5,675 nucleotides of DNA from contig JAUUSE010000075.1 in NCBI GenBank assembly GCA_030842085.1, positions 1 through 5,675 on the forward strand, written 5' to 3'. Source of the DNA: Timburyella sp030842085. Lineage in GTDB: Bacteria > Bacillota > Clostridia > Oscillospirales > Acutalibacteraceae. Positions 1 to 5,675 of the stretch are shown one piece after another. Both the position numbers and the translations under genes were made by a program. The notes under the pieces are model-generated. The model had not been told where the DNA came from, did not search any database, and saw only the letters and a list, made by a program, of their open reading frames with translations. Every line of letters starts with the position of its first letter. The stretch's first letter is position 1.

Positions 1-1833
1 AATGACGACATATCTCAGCTTGATATAAGAATACGCAAAAATCAGGAGTATATAGAAAGCAGCTATAAAAAGTATATAGAGAATTATCCGGCATATTTAA
101 AAGAGTTTAGTATGCTGAAAGAGGCGGCCGACAAACGTCGTGAGCTGCAGTCGGCTGAAGAAAAGCTGCAATCGGCAAAAAAAACATGCTCAGACGCCGA
201 GACAAAGCTGTCAAATGTTCGGCAAGATTTGTCTTTGTCCGAGAAAAGGTACAAGCAGGCGGAAAAGCTGTTTTTAGAAAACGCAGCATATTCGCTTGCC
301 GCGTCGCTTACAGAGGGGGCGCCTTGCCCGGTATGCGGCTCGGTGCATCATCCGACGCATGCCAAAGCCCCGGCCGGCGCTGTAGACAGACGCCGGCTTG
401 ATGAATTGAAATTAGAAGCCGATAATCTGCGTGCAAAATATAACGGTTTGGCGGCTGAGTTAGCAAGCTTTAAAGCCGAATGCAAATCGGCAGAGGAAAA
501 TTACAGAAAAATCTCTGATGCTTTAAACAGCGTACCTGCTGAAAACAGTATTCGCCTTTCGGAGCTTGAGAAGCTGATAGAGGAAAGCGACAGCTATAAA
601 GAGATATATAAGCGCCAGTCGGCGGCGCTCGAAAAACTCAGGTCAAACCACAGCGAAAAACGTACTGAGCTTGATGAAATTTCAGCGCAGTGTTCCGAGA
701 AAGCTTCTTTGGTTTCGGCGCTCAATGCCAAATGCAGTGAATTAAAACGCCGCTTGCCGCAGGACATAAATGCGGCGGGAATGGAAGAACGGATAAAATT
801 GCTTCAGCATAAGCTGGAAAAAATAACGTCTGAAGCTTTACATATACAGCGCGCCCTTGACGAATCTATAGAAGCGCTGCATAAATCCAACGCCGAATGC
901 GATACACTTTCAAAAAGCCTTGAGGAGAGTGAAAAGGCGCTGTCAGACGCTTATAATCAATTTACTCAAAAATGTATTCAGTTAAATATCGGCGAAGATA
1001 TTGCTGCATCACCCCTGCCGCCGGACGATAAAATGTCGGAGCTTAAAGGCAGGGTGGAAGCTTATACAAATGATACAGCGCTGCTCTCACACCGCATTGA
1101 CGATTTAAAAGCGGAGCTTAAAGATGCATCATACCCTGACATGGCGGCAGCCGAAGAGGAACTCAGCGATAAAAAGGCTAAGGAGAGCGAAGCTGCGCAG
1201 CAGCTCGGCTCCATGCGCCAGCGGCTTGAGAATATAGAAGCAGCGCGCGCAAAGCTTGCAGAGCTTATATCAGAAAATGAAAAAATAGCTGCTAAAATAG
1301 ACAGATATACCCGCATATCCGATATGCTTATGGGCCGAAATTTGCACCGGACAACGCTGCAGGGATTTGTGCTTGGCCTTATGCTTGATGAAGTGGTGCT
1401 TGCAGCCTGTCGTTATCTTGGCAAGCTCAGCCGCGGCCGGTTTGCGCTTGTAAGGGTGGACACGGAGGGCGGAAAGGCGCAGCACGGCCTTGATATAGAG
1501 GTGATGGACGCATATTTAGGAAGTCAGCGTAAAATATACACATTATCGGGAGGAGAATTGTTTCTTGCATCGCTTTCGCTGGCTTTCGGACTGGCTGAGG
1601 TGGTACAGAATTATTCGGGTGGTACACGCTTTGATTCAATATTTATCGACGAAGGCTTTGGCTCGCTGGATGCGTCTACCCTTAATCTTGCAATGGACGC
1701 TTTTGACGAAATAAGGCGCGACGGCAGGATGGTAGGCATAATATCGCACGTAGAGGAGCTAAAGGAGCGCATAAGCGCGCGAGTAGAGATTATATCCTCA
1801 TCCGACGGCAGCCATATAAAAATAGTAAACTGA
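1..1833 (+). CDS. sbcC: SbcC, ATPase subunit of the SbcCD nuclease, C-terminal part (5' end outside window)
   Basis: The reading frame is open from base 1, so the ATG at 112 is an internal Met rather than the start. The fragment has 610 residues; the family usually runs about 1000 or more, so the N-terminal Walker A domain and much of the first coiled-coil arm lie upstream. Seen in order, numbering from the first codon here: charged heptad-like coiled coil; the zinc hook CPVCGSVHHP with Cys 109 and 112; a long returning coiled coil to about residue 440; then the C-terminal ATPase lobe with signature LSGGE (515-519), Walker B FDSIFIDEGFGSLD (catalytic Asp-Glu 550-551), D-loop Asp 557 and H-loop His 583 in ISHVEEL. 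The family pairs with SbcD to open and cut hairpin or blocked DNA ends; two hooks dimerise through zinc. All visible key residues are intact. sbcD is commonly just upstream of sbcC, but that part is not in view. Identification is firm. Confidence 0.97.
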   Translation, partial: NDDISQLDIRIRKNQEYIESSYKKYIENYPAYLKEFSMLKEAADKRRELQSAEEKLQSAKKTCSDAETKLSNVRQDLSLSEKRYKQAEKLFLENAAYSLAASLTEGAPCPVCGSVHHPTHAKAPAGAVDRRRLDELKLEADNLRAKYNGLAAELASFKAECKSAEENYRKISDALNSVPAENSIRLSELEKLIEESDSYKEIYKRQSAALEKLRSNHSEKRTELDEISAQCSEKASLVSALNAKCSELKRRLPQDINAAGMEERIKLLQHKLEKITSEALHIQRALDESIEALHKSNAECDTLSKSLEESEKALSDAYNQFTQKCIQLNIGEDIAASPLPPDDKMSELKGRVEAYTNDTALLSHRIDDLKAELKDASYPDMAAAEEELSDKKAKESEAAQQLGSMRQRLENIEAARAKLAELISENEKIAAKIDRYTRISDMLMGRNLHRTTLQGFVLGLMLDEVVLAACRYLGKLSRGRFALVRVDTEGGKAQHGLDIEVMDAYLGSQRKIYTLSGGELFLASLSLAFGLAEVVQNYSGGTRFDSIFIDEGFGSLDASTLNLAMDAFDEIRRDGRMVGIISHVEELKERISARVEIISSSDGSHIKIVN

Positions 1834-2386
1834 TTTTTGCTGTCGCTGCTGCATTGCGCTATACACACTTTTTTCTTCCTGCTGCGTTTTCTGTATCTAT
1901 TCACCATCTATCTCCGATGCTATTGCTATCATTGGCACACAGTCTGAGCGGGGGAAAGACTGCTTATAAATTTGTTATATCCGCTTTGCCCTAAGCGCGG
2001 TGAAGCATTTGGTGCGTTTTCACAAGCAATGCCTAATTCGCATCACCCAAATAAGATGATAGCGCAAAATAGGCTTATGTGTAAATTTTGCTTGGATTTT
2101 ATGCAGATTTTGGCAGCTTAACTCAACTGCTGATTTTTCATATGTACAGTACCGCTTGCGATTTACGACCTCAAAACAAATAATAGGCTTTGCGTGTTAT
2201 ATGGCAAAGGCATCTCAATTGAAGCGTTAACGGTGCTGTTAATATCCTTTTGATTACACAATTAAAGATGAGCGATATAAATTTATATAAAACCAAAAAA
2301 GCAGAAAGCAAATGATTGATAAAATAATGCAAAAGTCTCACCTGCGGCGATATAAAGCATAAAATATTACCGGAGGTGATGTTTTT
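1834..2386. other. Gene-free interval after sbcC
   Basis: This stretch of about 550 bases has frequent stops and no convincing open frame with a ribosome binding site on either strand. No good U-tract terminator follows sbcC. There are two small hairpins: CAGTCT/AGACTG (1940-1945 with 1957-1962) and CGCTT/AAGCG (1982-1986 with 1993-1997), neither followed by a T-run. A weak promoter-like pair, TTGATT at 2250-2255 and GATATA at 2274-2279 (18-base spacer), is a candidate for driving the next gene, but only weakly. The last 50 bases contain the leader stem listed separately. It may hold decayed sequence, but I recognise no protein remnant. Confidence 0.6.
2338..2380 (+). promoter_or_regulatory. 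Leader stem that could sequester the ribosome binding site of the 2387 gene
   Basis: The ribosome binding site GGAGGTGAT (2372-2380) lies 6 bases before the ATG and is nearly perfect. Upstream, TCACCTGCGG (2338-2347) is complementary to CCGGAGGTGA (2370-2379) at 9 of 10 positions, with one G-G mismatch (2344/2373). The arms enclose a 22-base AT-rich loop. If transcription starts upstream of 2338, the folded RNA would hide the Shine-Dalgarno sequence and repress translation until opened. The complementarity is seen directly; a regulatory role is inference, and no known riboswitch or thermosensor class is recognised. Confidence 0.45.
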
Positions 2387-3214
2387 ATGCCCAAAATATA
2401 TTTATCGCCGAGTAAGAGGAGCCAAAATAAGTGTATCTGCGGTGATAATGAGTTCCTGCACAGCAGGGACTATATTGAATATTTAGCCAAATTTTTAGAA
2501 GCGGGCGGAGCAGATGTCAGAATTAACGGCAGCAATTTGCGGTTTGGAGTAAAAGAAAGCAATATTTGGGGTGCAGACATTTACTACACCGTGCGGACGT
2601 CTCCGCAGAGCAGCAGAAGAGGCTCGATAATTTATATAGGCAAAGATGGCAATTTGTCGGAAGCGTACCGCTGCGCGACATTGATAAGGAAACAGCGCAA
2701 AACGATTTATACCGGCAAAGTAACGATAAACGCAGTAAAAAGGTTTTATGAATCGGCTGCGGCAGAAGCAATATGCATATGCGATGAAATATTAAGTCAC
2801 AGCAATGTAAAAGACGCAAATTTTTTCCATAAAAACATGAAAGAGCTGGCTAAGTCAACGGCAAAAGGAATGCTTGATTATATTAAATATAAAGAAACGC
2901 ATAATAAAAAATGCGGACAAAATGAAGCATGTCCACAAAGGCCTTTTGTGTCCGGCGCATCTGACAGCGCCGAATGCAACTGTGAAAATATAGATGTCGG
3001 CGGCGCGCAGCGGCATGAAAAATGCGAAAATCATATTTTCGAATGTTGCGCGGACAAATATGGCCAAGAATGTAGCTTAAATGTAAGAGATAATGTGCCG
3101 CAGTTTTCAAATATCGATTTTGAAAGTTATCTGATAGATGAGGAAGAAGAGCTTATAAGTGGAATTGGTCCGTTCCCGGAAGACAACGGTGAATATTTTT
3201 CTATACTTCCATAA
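2387..3214 (+). CDS. Degenerate amidase_3-like protein with cysteine-rich C-terminal tail
   Basis: The 275-residue protein starts at an ATG 6 bases after a strong GGAGGTGAT. Residues 3-166 resemble, from memory, short clostridial N-acetylmuramoyl-L-alanine amidases (amidase_3): IYLSPS at the N-terminus (4-9), an acidic residue followed by a helix (Glu22 onward), ADIYYTVRTS (63-72) where active members read like DLHLALHSNA, and EILSHSN (134-140) matching the region of the catalytic Glu (ELGYHDN-like). On this alignment Glu22 and Glu134 remain, but the zinc-binding His of the HSN motif is replaced by Arg70, so cell-wall hydrolysis seems unlikely. Residues 176-229 hold eight Cys (CxC at 197-199, CC at 220-221), suggesting metal binding or disulfides. 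The end is acidic. There is no signal peptide or membrane segment. It stands alone between two gaps. The fold assignment is moderate; the function is unknown. Confidence 0.6.
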   Translation: MPKIYLSPSKRSQNKCICGDNEFLHSRDYIEYLAKFLEAGGADVRINGSNLRFGVKESNIWGADIYYTVRTSPQSSRRGSIIYIGKDGNLSEAYRCATLIRKQRKTIYTGKVTINAVKRFYESAAAEAICICDEILSHSNVKDANFFHKNMKELAKSTAKGMLDYIKYKETHNKKCGQNEACPQRPFVSGASDSAECNCENIDVGGAQRHEKCENHIFECCADKYGQECSLNVRDNVPQFSNIDFESYLIDEEEELISGIGPFPEDNGEYFSILP

Positions 3215-3544
3215 AAGGAGAGATTAAAGTCAAATAGACACAGTATTTTCTGCTTATTAGATTTGATAAAACAAAGGCTGACAAAAAATTTGCGACCGTT
3301 TTGTACATCTCTTTTTATATGATTACAAATTTTAGCGTGTTAAAAAAATAATGATTGAAAAGAATAAAAAATATCGCGAAGTCCGTTTAAAGTATGTCAG
3401 CACGTATCGTAAGACTATTTTAATTTTATTGGATAGCTATTCTAAAGCTTATTTGCATAATACATAGTCAAAGTCCATGTTTTATATAGAATTCATAAAA
3501 GGAATCAATCTGGGCCATATCTGAAAGCATTTGGAACATAAAAT
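3215..3544. other. AT-rich gene-free interval between convergent genes
   Basis: About 330 AT-rich bases follow the stop of the amidase-like gene. An AAGGAG immediately after that stop (3215-3220) has no start codon at a usable distance. The longest forward frame here starts at ATG 3351 and ends at TAG 3465-3467 (38 codons), but it has no ribosome binding site and no recognisable motif. I see no other repeat or RNA. Confidence 0.6.
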
Positions 3545-3569
3545 AAAAAAGGACACAATTTTTGTGTCC
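3545..3569 (-). terminator. Intrinsic terminator of the minus-strand propeller-like gene
   Basis: GGACACAA (3551-3558) and TTGTGTCC (3562-3569) form a perfect 8-bp stem with a 3-base loop. Read on the minus strand, the stem is followed by TTTTTT (complement of 3545-3550) and then more AT-rich sequence. It begins 35 bases past the stop of the gene at 3605-4273. On the plus strand the tail is TTAATTAATATTT, so it may also act weakly on transcripts arriving from the left. Confidence 0.85.
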
Positions 3570-3604
3570 TTAATTAATATTTAATATAATGAATACTGCC
3601 GTCG

Positions 3605-4273
3605 CTAAATCCTGTAAATTCCGGAGTTTAAAAGAACAATTTCATTTGAATTAATTTTAAAATATTTGTATACCGGCTCTTCAAATTCTGCATACTCATT
3701 AACTTCAAACGATTCAATATTTAGAGTATAAATTTTATTAGTATCACTGCAGCAAATAGTAAGTATGCCGTTATCAATAGAAATTCCGCTTGGTGAAGTA
3801 AAGATGCTGTCAGCGCCGCCAAATCGCAGCTCCTCTTTAATAGTTTTTGCGTTATATCGGCTGATTACTCCGCTTTTTGGAAAAGAGCACCAGAATTTAT
3901 CATCATATAAAATGATATCGGAGGGTCCTTCATTTTTATGGGAAATTTGACCGCTCCATAAAATATTTCCGGACTTATCAAAAATATCTGAGGTGCCGTC
4001 GTCGTTACAAATAAGGACTTTTTCGTCTGGTAATAAGAGAGAAGCGCAGCTGATATAATTCATGAGCATATTTTCAAAGTTTACATAATTAGGGCCAAAT
4101 TTTACAGTAAAATAAATAGATTTTTTAATAGGCGATACAACGCCGGTATTAAAAGAATATAATTTATATAAAATAACGACCTTATCGTCATATGCGGCCT
4201 GCTGTATAGCAAATACAAAGCCATCCTTAACAGGCAGAAAGTCTATCACATTTTCACCATATAGCCGTTTCAT
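3605..4273 (-). CDS. Propeller-like beta-repeat protein of unknown function
   Basis: This 222-residue protein has no signal peptide or membrane segment, so it is probably cytoplasmic. The ATG is supported by GAGGAG (plus-strand 4280-4285) 6 bases upstream. It has a recurring pattern of short hydrophobic beta strands broken by turns rich in Asp, Asn and Gly: for example PDEKVLICNDDGTSDIFDKS (102-121), the DDKFWCSFPKSGVISRYN stretch, and SPSGISIDNGILTICCSDTN followed by KIYTLN. Such repeats are typical of beta-propellers of the NHL/WD type (SPSGISID and NKIYTLN look like NHL-style blade pieces). Only about four blades fit, fewer than the usual six or seven, so it may be an incomplete propeller or assemble as an oligomer. 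It is visibly richer in A and T than sbcC. It is transcribed alone from its own promoter and ends at a terminator. I do not recognise a named family. Confidence 0.7.
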   Translation of the reverse strand: MKRLYGENVIDFLPVKDGFVFAIQQAAYDDKVVILYKLYSFNTGVVSPIKKSIYFTVKFGPNYVNFENMLMNYISCASLLLPDEKVLICNDDGTSDIFDKSGNILWSGQISHKNEGPSDIILYDDKFWCSFPKSGVISRYNAKTIKEELRFGGADSIFTSPSGISIDNGILTICCSDTNKIYTLNIESFEVNEYAEFEEPVYKYFKINSNEIVLLNSGIYRI

Positions 4274-4302
4274 ATTGTTCTCCTCAATTTTTCGATAATA
4301 TA

Positions 4303-4331
4303 ATTTTACATTAAAAACAATATACGGTCAA
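4303..4331 (-). promoter_or_regulatory. Sigma-A type promoter for the minus-strand propeller-like gene
   Basis: On the minus strand, TTGACC (complement of 4326-4331) is separated by exactly 17 bases from TAAAAT (complement of 4303-4308). Transcription would start near 4296, giving a leader of roughly 20 bases that includes the GAGGAG ribosome binding site. The match to the housekeeping consensus and its placement are both good. Confidence 0.75.
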
Positions 4332-4340
4332 CCATCAAAA

Positions 4341-4395
4341 TATAAAAAGCTCTTATCTAAAAATACGCTATACAGTAATTATAAGGCTTTTTATA
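4341..4395. repeat. Imperfect 15-bp inverted repeat between divergent promoters
   Basis: TATAAAAAGCTCTTAT (4341-4356) is the reverse complement of ATAAGGCTTTTTATA (4381-4395) apart from one extra T in the left arm; the arms are 24 bases apart. The left arm begins about 10 bases upstream of the -35 box of the minus-strand promoter. It could be an operator, a weak AT-rich terminator, or the remnant of a small mobile repeat. The repeat is seen; its role is unknown. Confidence 0.6.
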
Positions 4396-4500
4396 CAATG
4401 GATAACTTTAAAATTAAGCAATGTTATTCGCCAAAGCTATAATGCAGCAACTTTTTTATAGCAAAAAAAGAAATTAAAAGGAAGTTTTTGTTGAATTTTA

Positions 4501-4509
4501 TGTTATAAT
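4501..4509 (+). promoter_or_regulatory. Extended -10 promoter candidate upstream of the ComEA-like gene
   Basis: TGTTATAAT is a perfect TGn-TATAAT extended -10 element. No good -35 hexamer lies 16-18 bases upstream, but extended -10 promoters can do without one. It would give a leader of roughly 95 bases. Confidence 0.45.
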
Positions 4510-4533
4510 ATCAAAAAAACCAACTGATTTGTG

Positions 4534-4561
4534 TTGAATTAAAAAGTTTAAATTGTATAAC
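4534..4561 (+). promoter_or_regulatory. Second promoter candidate for the ComEA-like gene
   Basis: TTGAAT (4534-4539) and TATAAC (4556-4561) are spaced by 16 bases, an acceptable sigma-A arrangement. Transcription would start near 4568, about 45 bases before the start codon. This may be an alternative to, or work in tandem with, the extended -10 element just upstream. Confidence 0.35.
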
Positions 4562-4611
4562 AGATAAATGGCAAGAAGTAAAAATTAGGAAAGACAGAAG
4601 TGGCGGTTTAA

Positions 4612-5118
4612 ATGGACAAATCAAAAAACAGCGTGATGACAATAATAGCTATAGGTATTGTTATAGCTGCGGGACTGGTAGTATATAATTTAATATCCGC
4701 GCCAGAATATACGACAAAACATACGGCGCTCACACATGTTACAGACAGCTCATCTTCATATGTGTCTTCAGAAAATATTAGTGACACATCTATAAATGAG
4801 GTGTCGGAGCCAGAGAGTACAGTAAATTCTGCGATTACTGAAGAATCGTCTGTTCAGAGCGACAGCGCAAGTGAAAATGCAATAAGCAGCACGTATTCTA
4901 CCGCTGCACCTTCCTCCGTTTCGTCCGAGCCAAACGGACCAATAAATATTAATACTGCAGATTTTGAAGAGCTTCAGGAGATTAAAAGAATAGGTCCAGT
5001 ACTTGCTCAGAGAATTATAGATTACAGAAACTTGAATGGTCCGTTTGAGTCATGGGAAGAACTACTGGAGGTAAAGGGAATCGGTGAAAAAACATTAGAA
5101 CAATATGCATGTCTGTAA
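4612..5118 (+). CDS. comEA: ComEA-like membrane-anchored helix-hairpin-helix DNA-binding protein
   Basis: The 168-residue protein has a short positive N-terminus (MDKSKNS), one hydrophobic segment at about 9-29, a long Ser/Thr/Glu-rich, probably disordered linker (about 30-108), and a C-terminal double helix-hairpin-helix domain beginning ININTADFEELQEIKRIGP (111-129). Its two hairpins sit at RIGPV (126-130) and GIGEK (156-160). This is the ComEA signature: in competent Firmicutes the protein is anchored outside the membrane and binds double-stranded DNA for uptake. Canonical Bacillus ComEA is somewhat longer and carries an extra domain between anchor and HhH; here only linker is present. The start is fixed by an in-frame TAA at 4609-4611, although the ribosome binding site is poor (AGGAAAG, 18 bases away). 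No comEC or other competence gene is adjacent, so the family is sure but a role in competence is inference. Confidence 0.9.
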   Translation: MDKSKNSVMTIIAIGIVIAAGLVVYNLISAPEYTTKHTALTHVTDSSSSYVSSENISDTSINEVSEPESTVNSAITEESSVQSDSASENAISSTYSTAAPSSVSSEPNGPININTADFEELQEIKRIGPVLAQRIIDYRNLNGPFESWEELLEVKGIGEKTLEQYACL

Positions 5119-5232
5119 ATAATAGTTAAATAGTAGAAACGGCAGTGTGTATTAAGTTATGTGGGTCAGAAGCATAATAGTAAAAATAATTTTATTGTGT
5201 AATATTCCCGCTGCGCAGAATGCTTTTATTGC

Positions 5233-5261
5233 TTGACATGTAAGTGCTGCGATGCTATAAT
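5233..5261 (+). promoter_or_regulatory. Consensus sigma-A promoter of tRNA-Ser
   Basis: TTGACA (5233-5238) and TATAAT (5256-5261) match consensus at all twelve positions with the ideal 17-base spacer, and TGC just before the -10 adds an extended element. Transcription would start near 5268, about 15 bases before the mature tRNA. Such strength is typical of stable RNA genes. Confidence 0.92.
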
Positions 5262-5282
5262 AGCAAGCGTATTTATGATGAT

Positions 5283-5371
5283 GGAGACGTATCGAAGTGG
5301 TCATAACGAGCGCGACTGGAAATCGCGTTGCCTTAACGGGCACGAGGGTTCAAATCCCTCCGTCTCCGCCA
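5283..5371 (+). tRNA. tRNA-Ser(GGA)
   Basis: A complete class II tRNA folds by eye. The acceptor stem is GGAGACG (5283-5289) with CGTCTCC (5361-5367), followed by discriminator G and encoded CCA (5369-5371). The D stem is TCG/CGA. The anticodon stem is CGCGA/TCGCG around the loop CTGGAAA, giving anticodon GGA (5318-5320), which reads serine codons UCC and UCU. The long variable arm has a TGCC/GGCA stem, as expected for serine. The T arm is GAGGG-TTCAAAT-CCCTC. It stands alone with its own promoter and terminator. Confidence 0.97.
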
Positions 5372-5402
5372 TAAAGAGGCAATAAAAAAGATATTGCCGC
5401 AG

Positions 5403-5428
5403 AACCCCCGATTGTATCGGGGGTTTCT
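5403..5428 (+). terminator. Intrinsic terminator after tRNA-Ser
   Basis: AACCCCCGAT (5403-5412) and ATCGGGGGTT (5416-5425) form a perfect 10-bp GC-rich stem with the 3-base loop TGT, starting about 30 bases after the tRNA. The T tract is short and broken (TTTCTTATAT), but the stem is strong and correctly placed. Confidence 0.8.
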
Positions 5429-5531
5429 TATATATATAACCGTCGGTTTTAAACTTACAAAATCATAGATGTAAAACTGGATTTTTCCTATTGTGTATGG
5501 ACATGAACTCTCGTACAGTTAAATTAAGGTC

Positions 5532-5568
5532 AAAAAGAAGACAGGAAGAAATTCCTGTCTTCTTTTTT
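5532..5568 (+). terminator. Strong terminator-like hairpin upstream of the last gene
   Basis: The arms at 5532-5547 and 5552-5567 are fully complementary over 16 bp, with core AGAAGACAGGAA/TTCCTGTCTTCT, closed by a GAAA (GNRA-type) tetraloop and ending in TTTTTT (5563-5568). It has the form of an intrinsic terminator and could work on both strands because the left arm begins with AAAAA. No gene ends just before it: the tRNA terminator is more than 100 bases upstream. It may be a backup terminator, the end of a short unannotated RNA, or an attenuator of the gene starting at 5608. Confidence 0.75.
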
Positions 5569-5607
5569 ATATATTGAAATAATGTGAAAAATAAGGAGGT
5601 AAAAGCA

Positions 5608-5675
5608 ATGAGTATTACAAAAGTGAGCAGCGAAGAACTTCATAAAATGCAGGGAAAGGAGGGGCTCATCATACA
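5608..5675 (+). CDS. Start of an unidentified gene (3' end outside window)
   Basis: The ATG lies 7 bases after AAGGAGGT (5593-5600), an excellent ribosome binding site. The frame stays open to the window edge, giving 22 residues beginning MSITKVSSEELHKMQGKEGL. From memory, the 'MQGKEGLI' stretch resembles small proteins found in mobile-element regions of gut clostridia; with so few residues this is a weak hint. A rhodanese-like N-terminus (SSEELHKM) is the other possibility. No promoter is obvious between the hairpin and the start, so the gene may depend on transcription through that hairpin. Confidence 0.7.
   Translation, partial: MSITKVSSEELHKMQGKEGLII

Larger units (their letters stand above)
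4274..4611. other. Divergent intergenic region
   Basis: These 338 AT-rich bases separate two divergently transcribed genes. They hold the minus-strand promoter, an inverted repeat, and candidate plus-strand promoters, listed separately. A further TATAAT at 4438-4443 has no acceptable -35 partner. I see no small open frame with a ribosome binding site. Confidence 0.65.

Noticed and set aside
112..114. ATG at 112 as the start of the SbcC gene
   Set aside because: The frame is open back to base 1, there is no ribosome binding site, and the zinc hook would lie far too close to the N-terminus.
1611..1907. Minus-strand open frame of 98 codons overlapping the end of sbcC
   Set aside because: Most of it lies antisense to the conserved ATPase motifs of SbcC, and its protein has no recognisable features.
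2113..2138. Weak stem GCAG/CTGC followed by a short T-run as a terminator
   Set aside because: The stem is only about 4 bp with a large loop and is almost 300 bases past the sbcC stop.
3351..3467. A 38-codon plus-strand open frame starting MIEKNKKYREVRLKY
   Set aside because: It has no ribosome binding site, promoter or known motif, and lies in AT-rich DNA where such frames arise by chance.
4451..4470. CTTTTTT/AAAAAAG palindrome
   Set aside because: It is an almost pure A-T stem, expected by chance in this AT-rich gap and too weak to act as a hairpin.
5119..5232. Terminator for the ComEA-like gene before the tRNA promoter
   Set aside because: Only a weak TAAAA/TTTTA pairing is present, with no GC stem or T-tract.

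Overview
The window looks like chromosomal DNA from a low-to-moderate GC member of the Firmicutes, most likely a gut-type clostridium (Oscillospiraceae/Ruminococcaceae-like). The clues are strong AGGAGG-type ribosome binding sites, consensus sigma-A promoters, AT-rich gaps, a tRNA gene with its CCA end encoded, and a protein resembling the 'IYLSPS' amidases that I associate with clostridia. The taxonomic placement is inference; no marker gene settles it.

Layout: positions 1-1833 hold the C-terminal part of SbcC, the ATPase/coiled-coil subunit of the SbcCD (Rad50/Mre11-type) nuclease, with its zinc hook and C-terminal ATPase motifs intact. A gene-free stretch of about 550 bases follows, ending in a stem that could hide the ribosome binding site of the next gene. 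That gene (2387-3214, +) encodes a protein with an apparently degenerate amidase_3 fold and a cysteine-rich tail. After a second gap come a hairpin terminator and a minus-strand gene (3605-4273) for a propeller-like beta-repeat protein of unknown function, with its own clear promoter.

A divergent intergenic region of about 340 bases contains that minus-strand promoter, a 15-bp imperfect inverted repeat, and one or two promoters for a ComEA-like gene (4612-5118, +), a membrane-anchored helix-hairpin-helix DNA-binding protein. Next is tRNA-Ser(GGA), with a textbook TTGACA-17-TATAAT promoter and a following hairpin terminator. A second strong hairpin and the first 22 codons of another gene (from 5608) close the window.

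The genes do not form one operon: each has its own control signals or is separated by gaps and strand switches. Two genes touch DNA metabolism (SbcC in double-strand end processing, ComEA-like in DNA binding or uptake), but nothing links them functionally. The most interesting points are the degenerate amidase-like protein with its possible translation-blocking leader stem, the inverted repeat in the divergent promoter region, and the possible element boundary downstream of the tRNA. I see no clear evidence of a wholly new multi-gene system.
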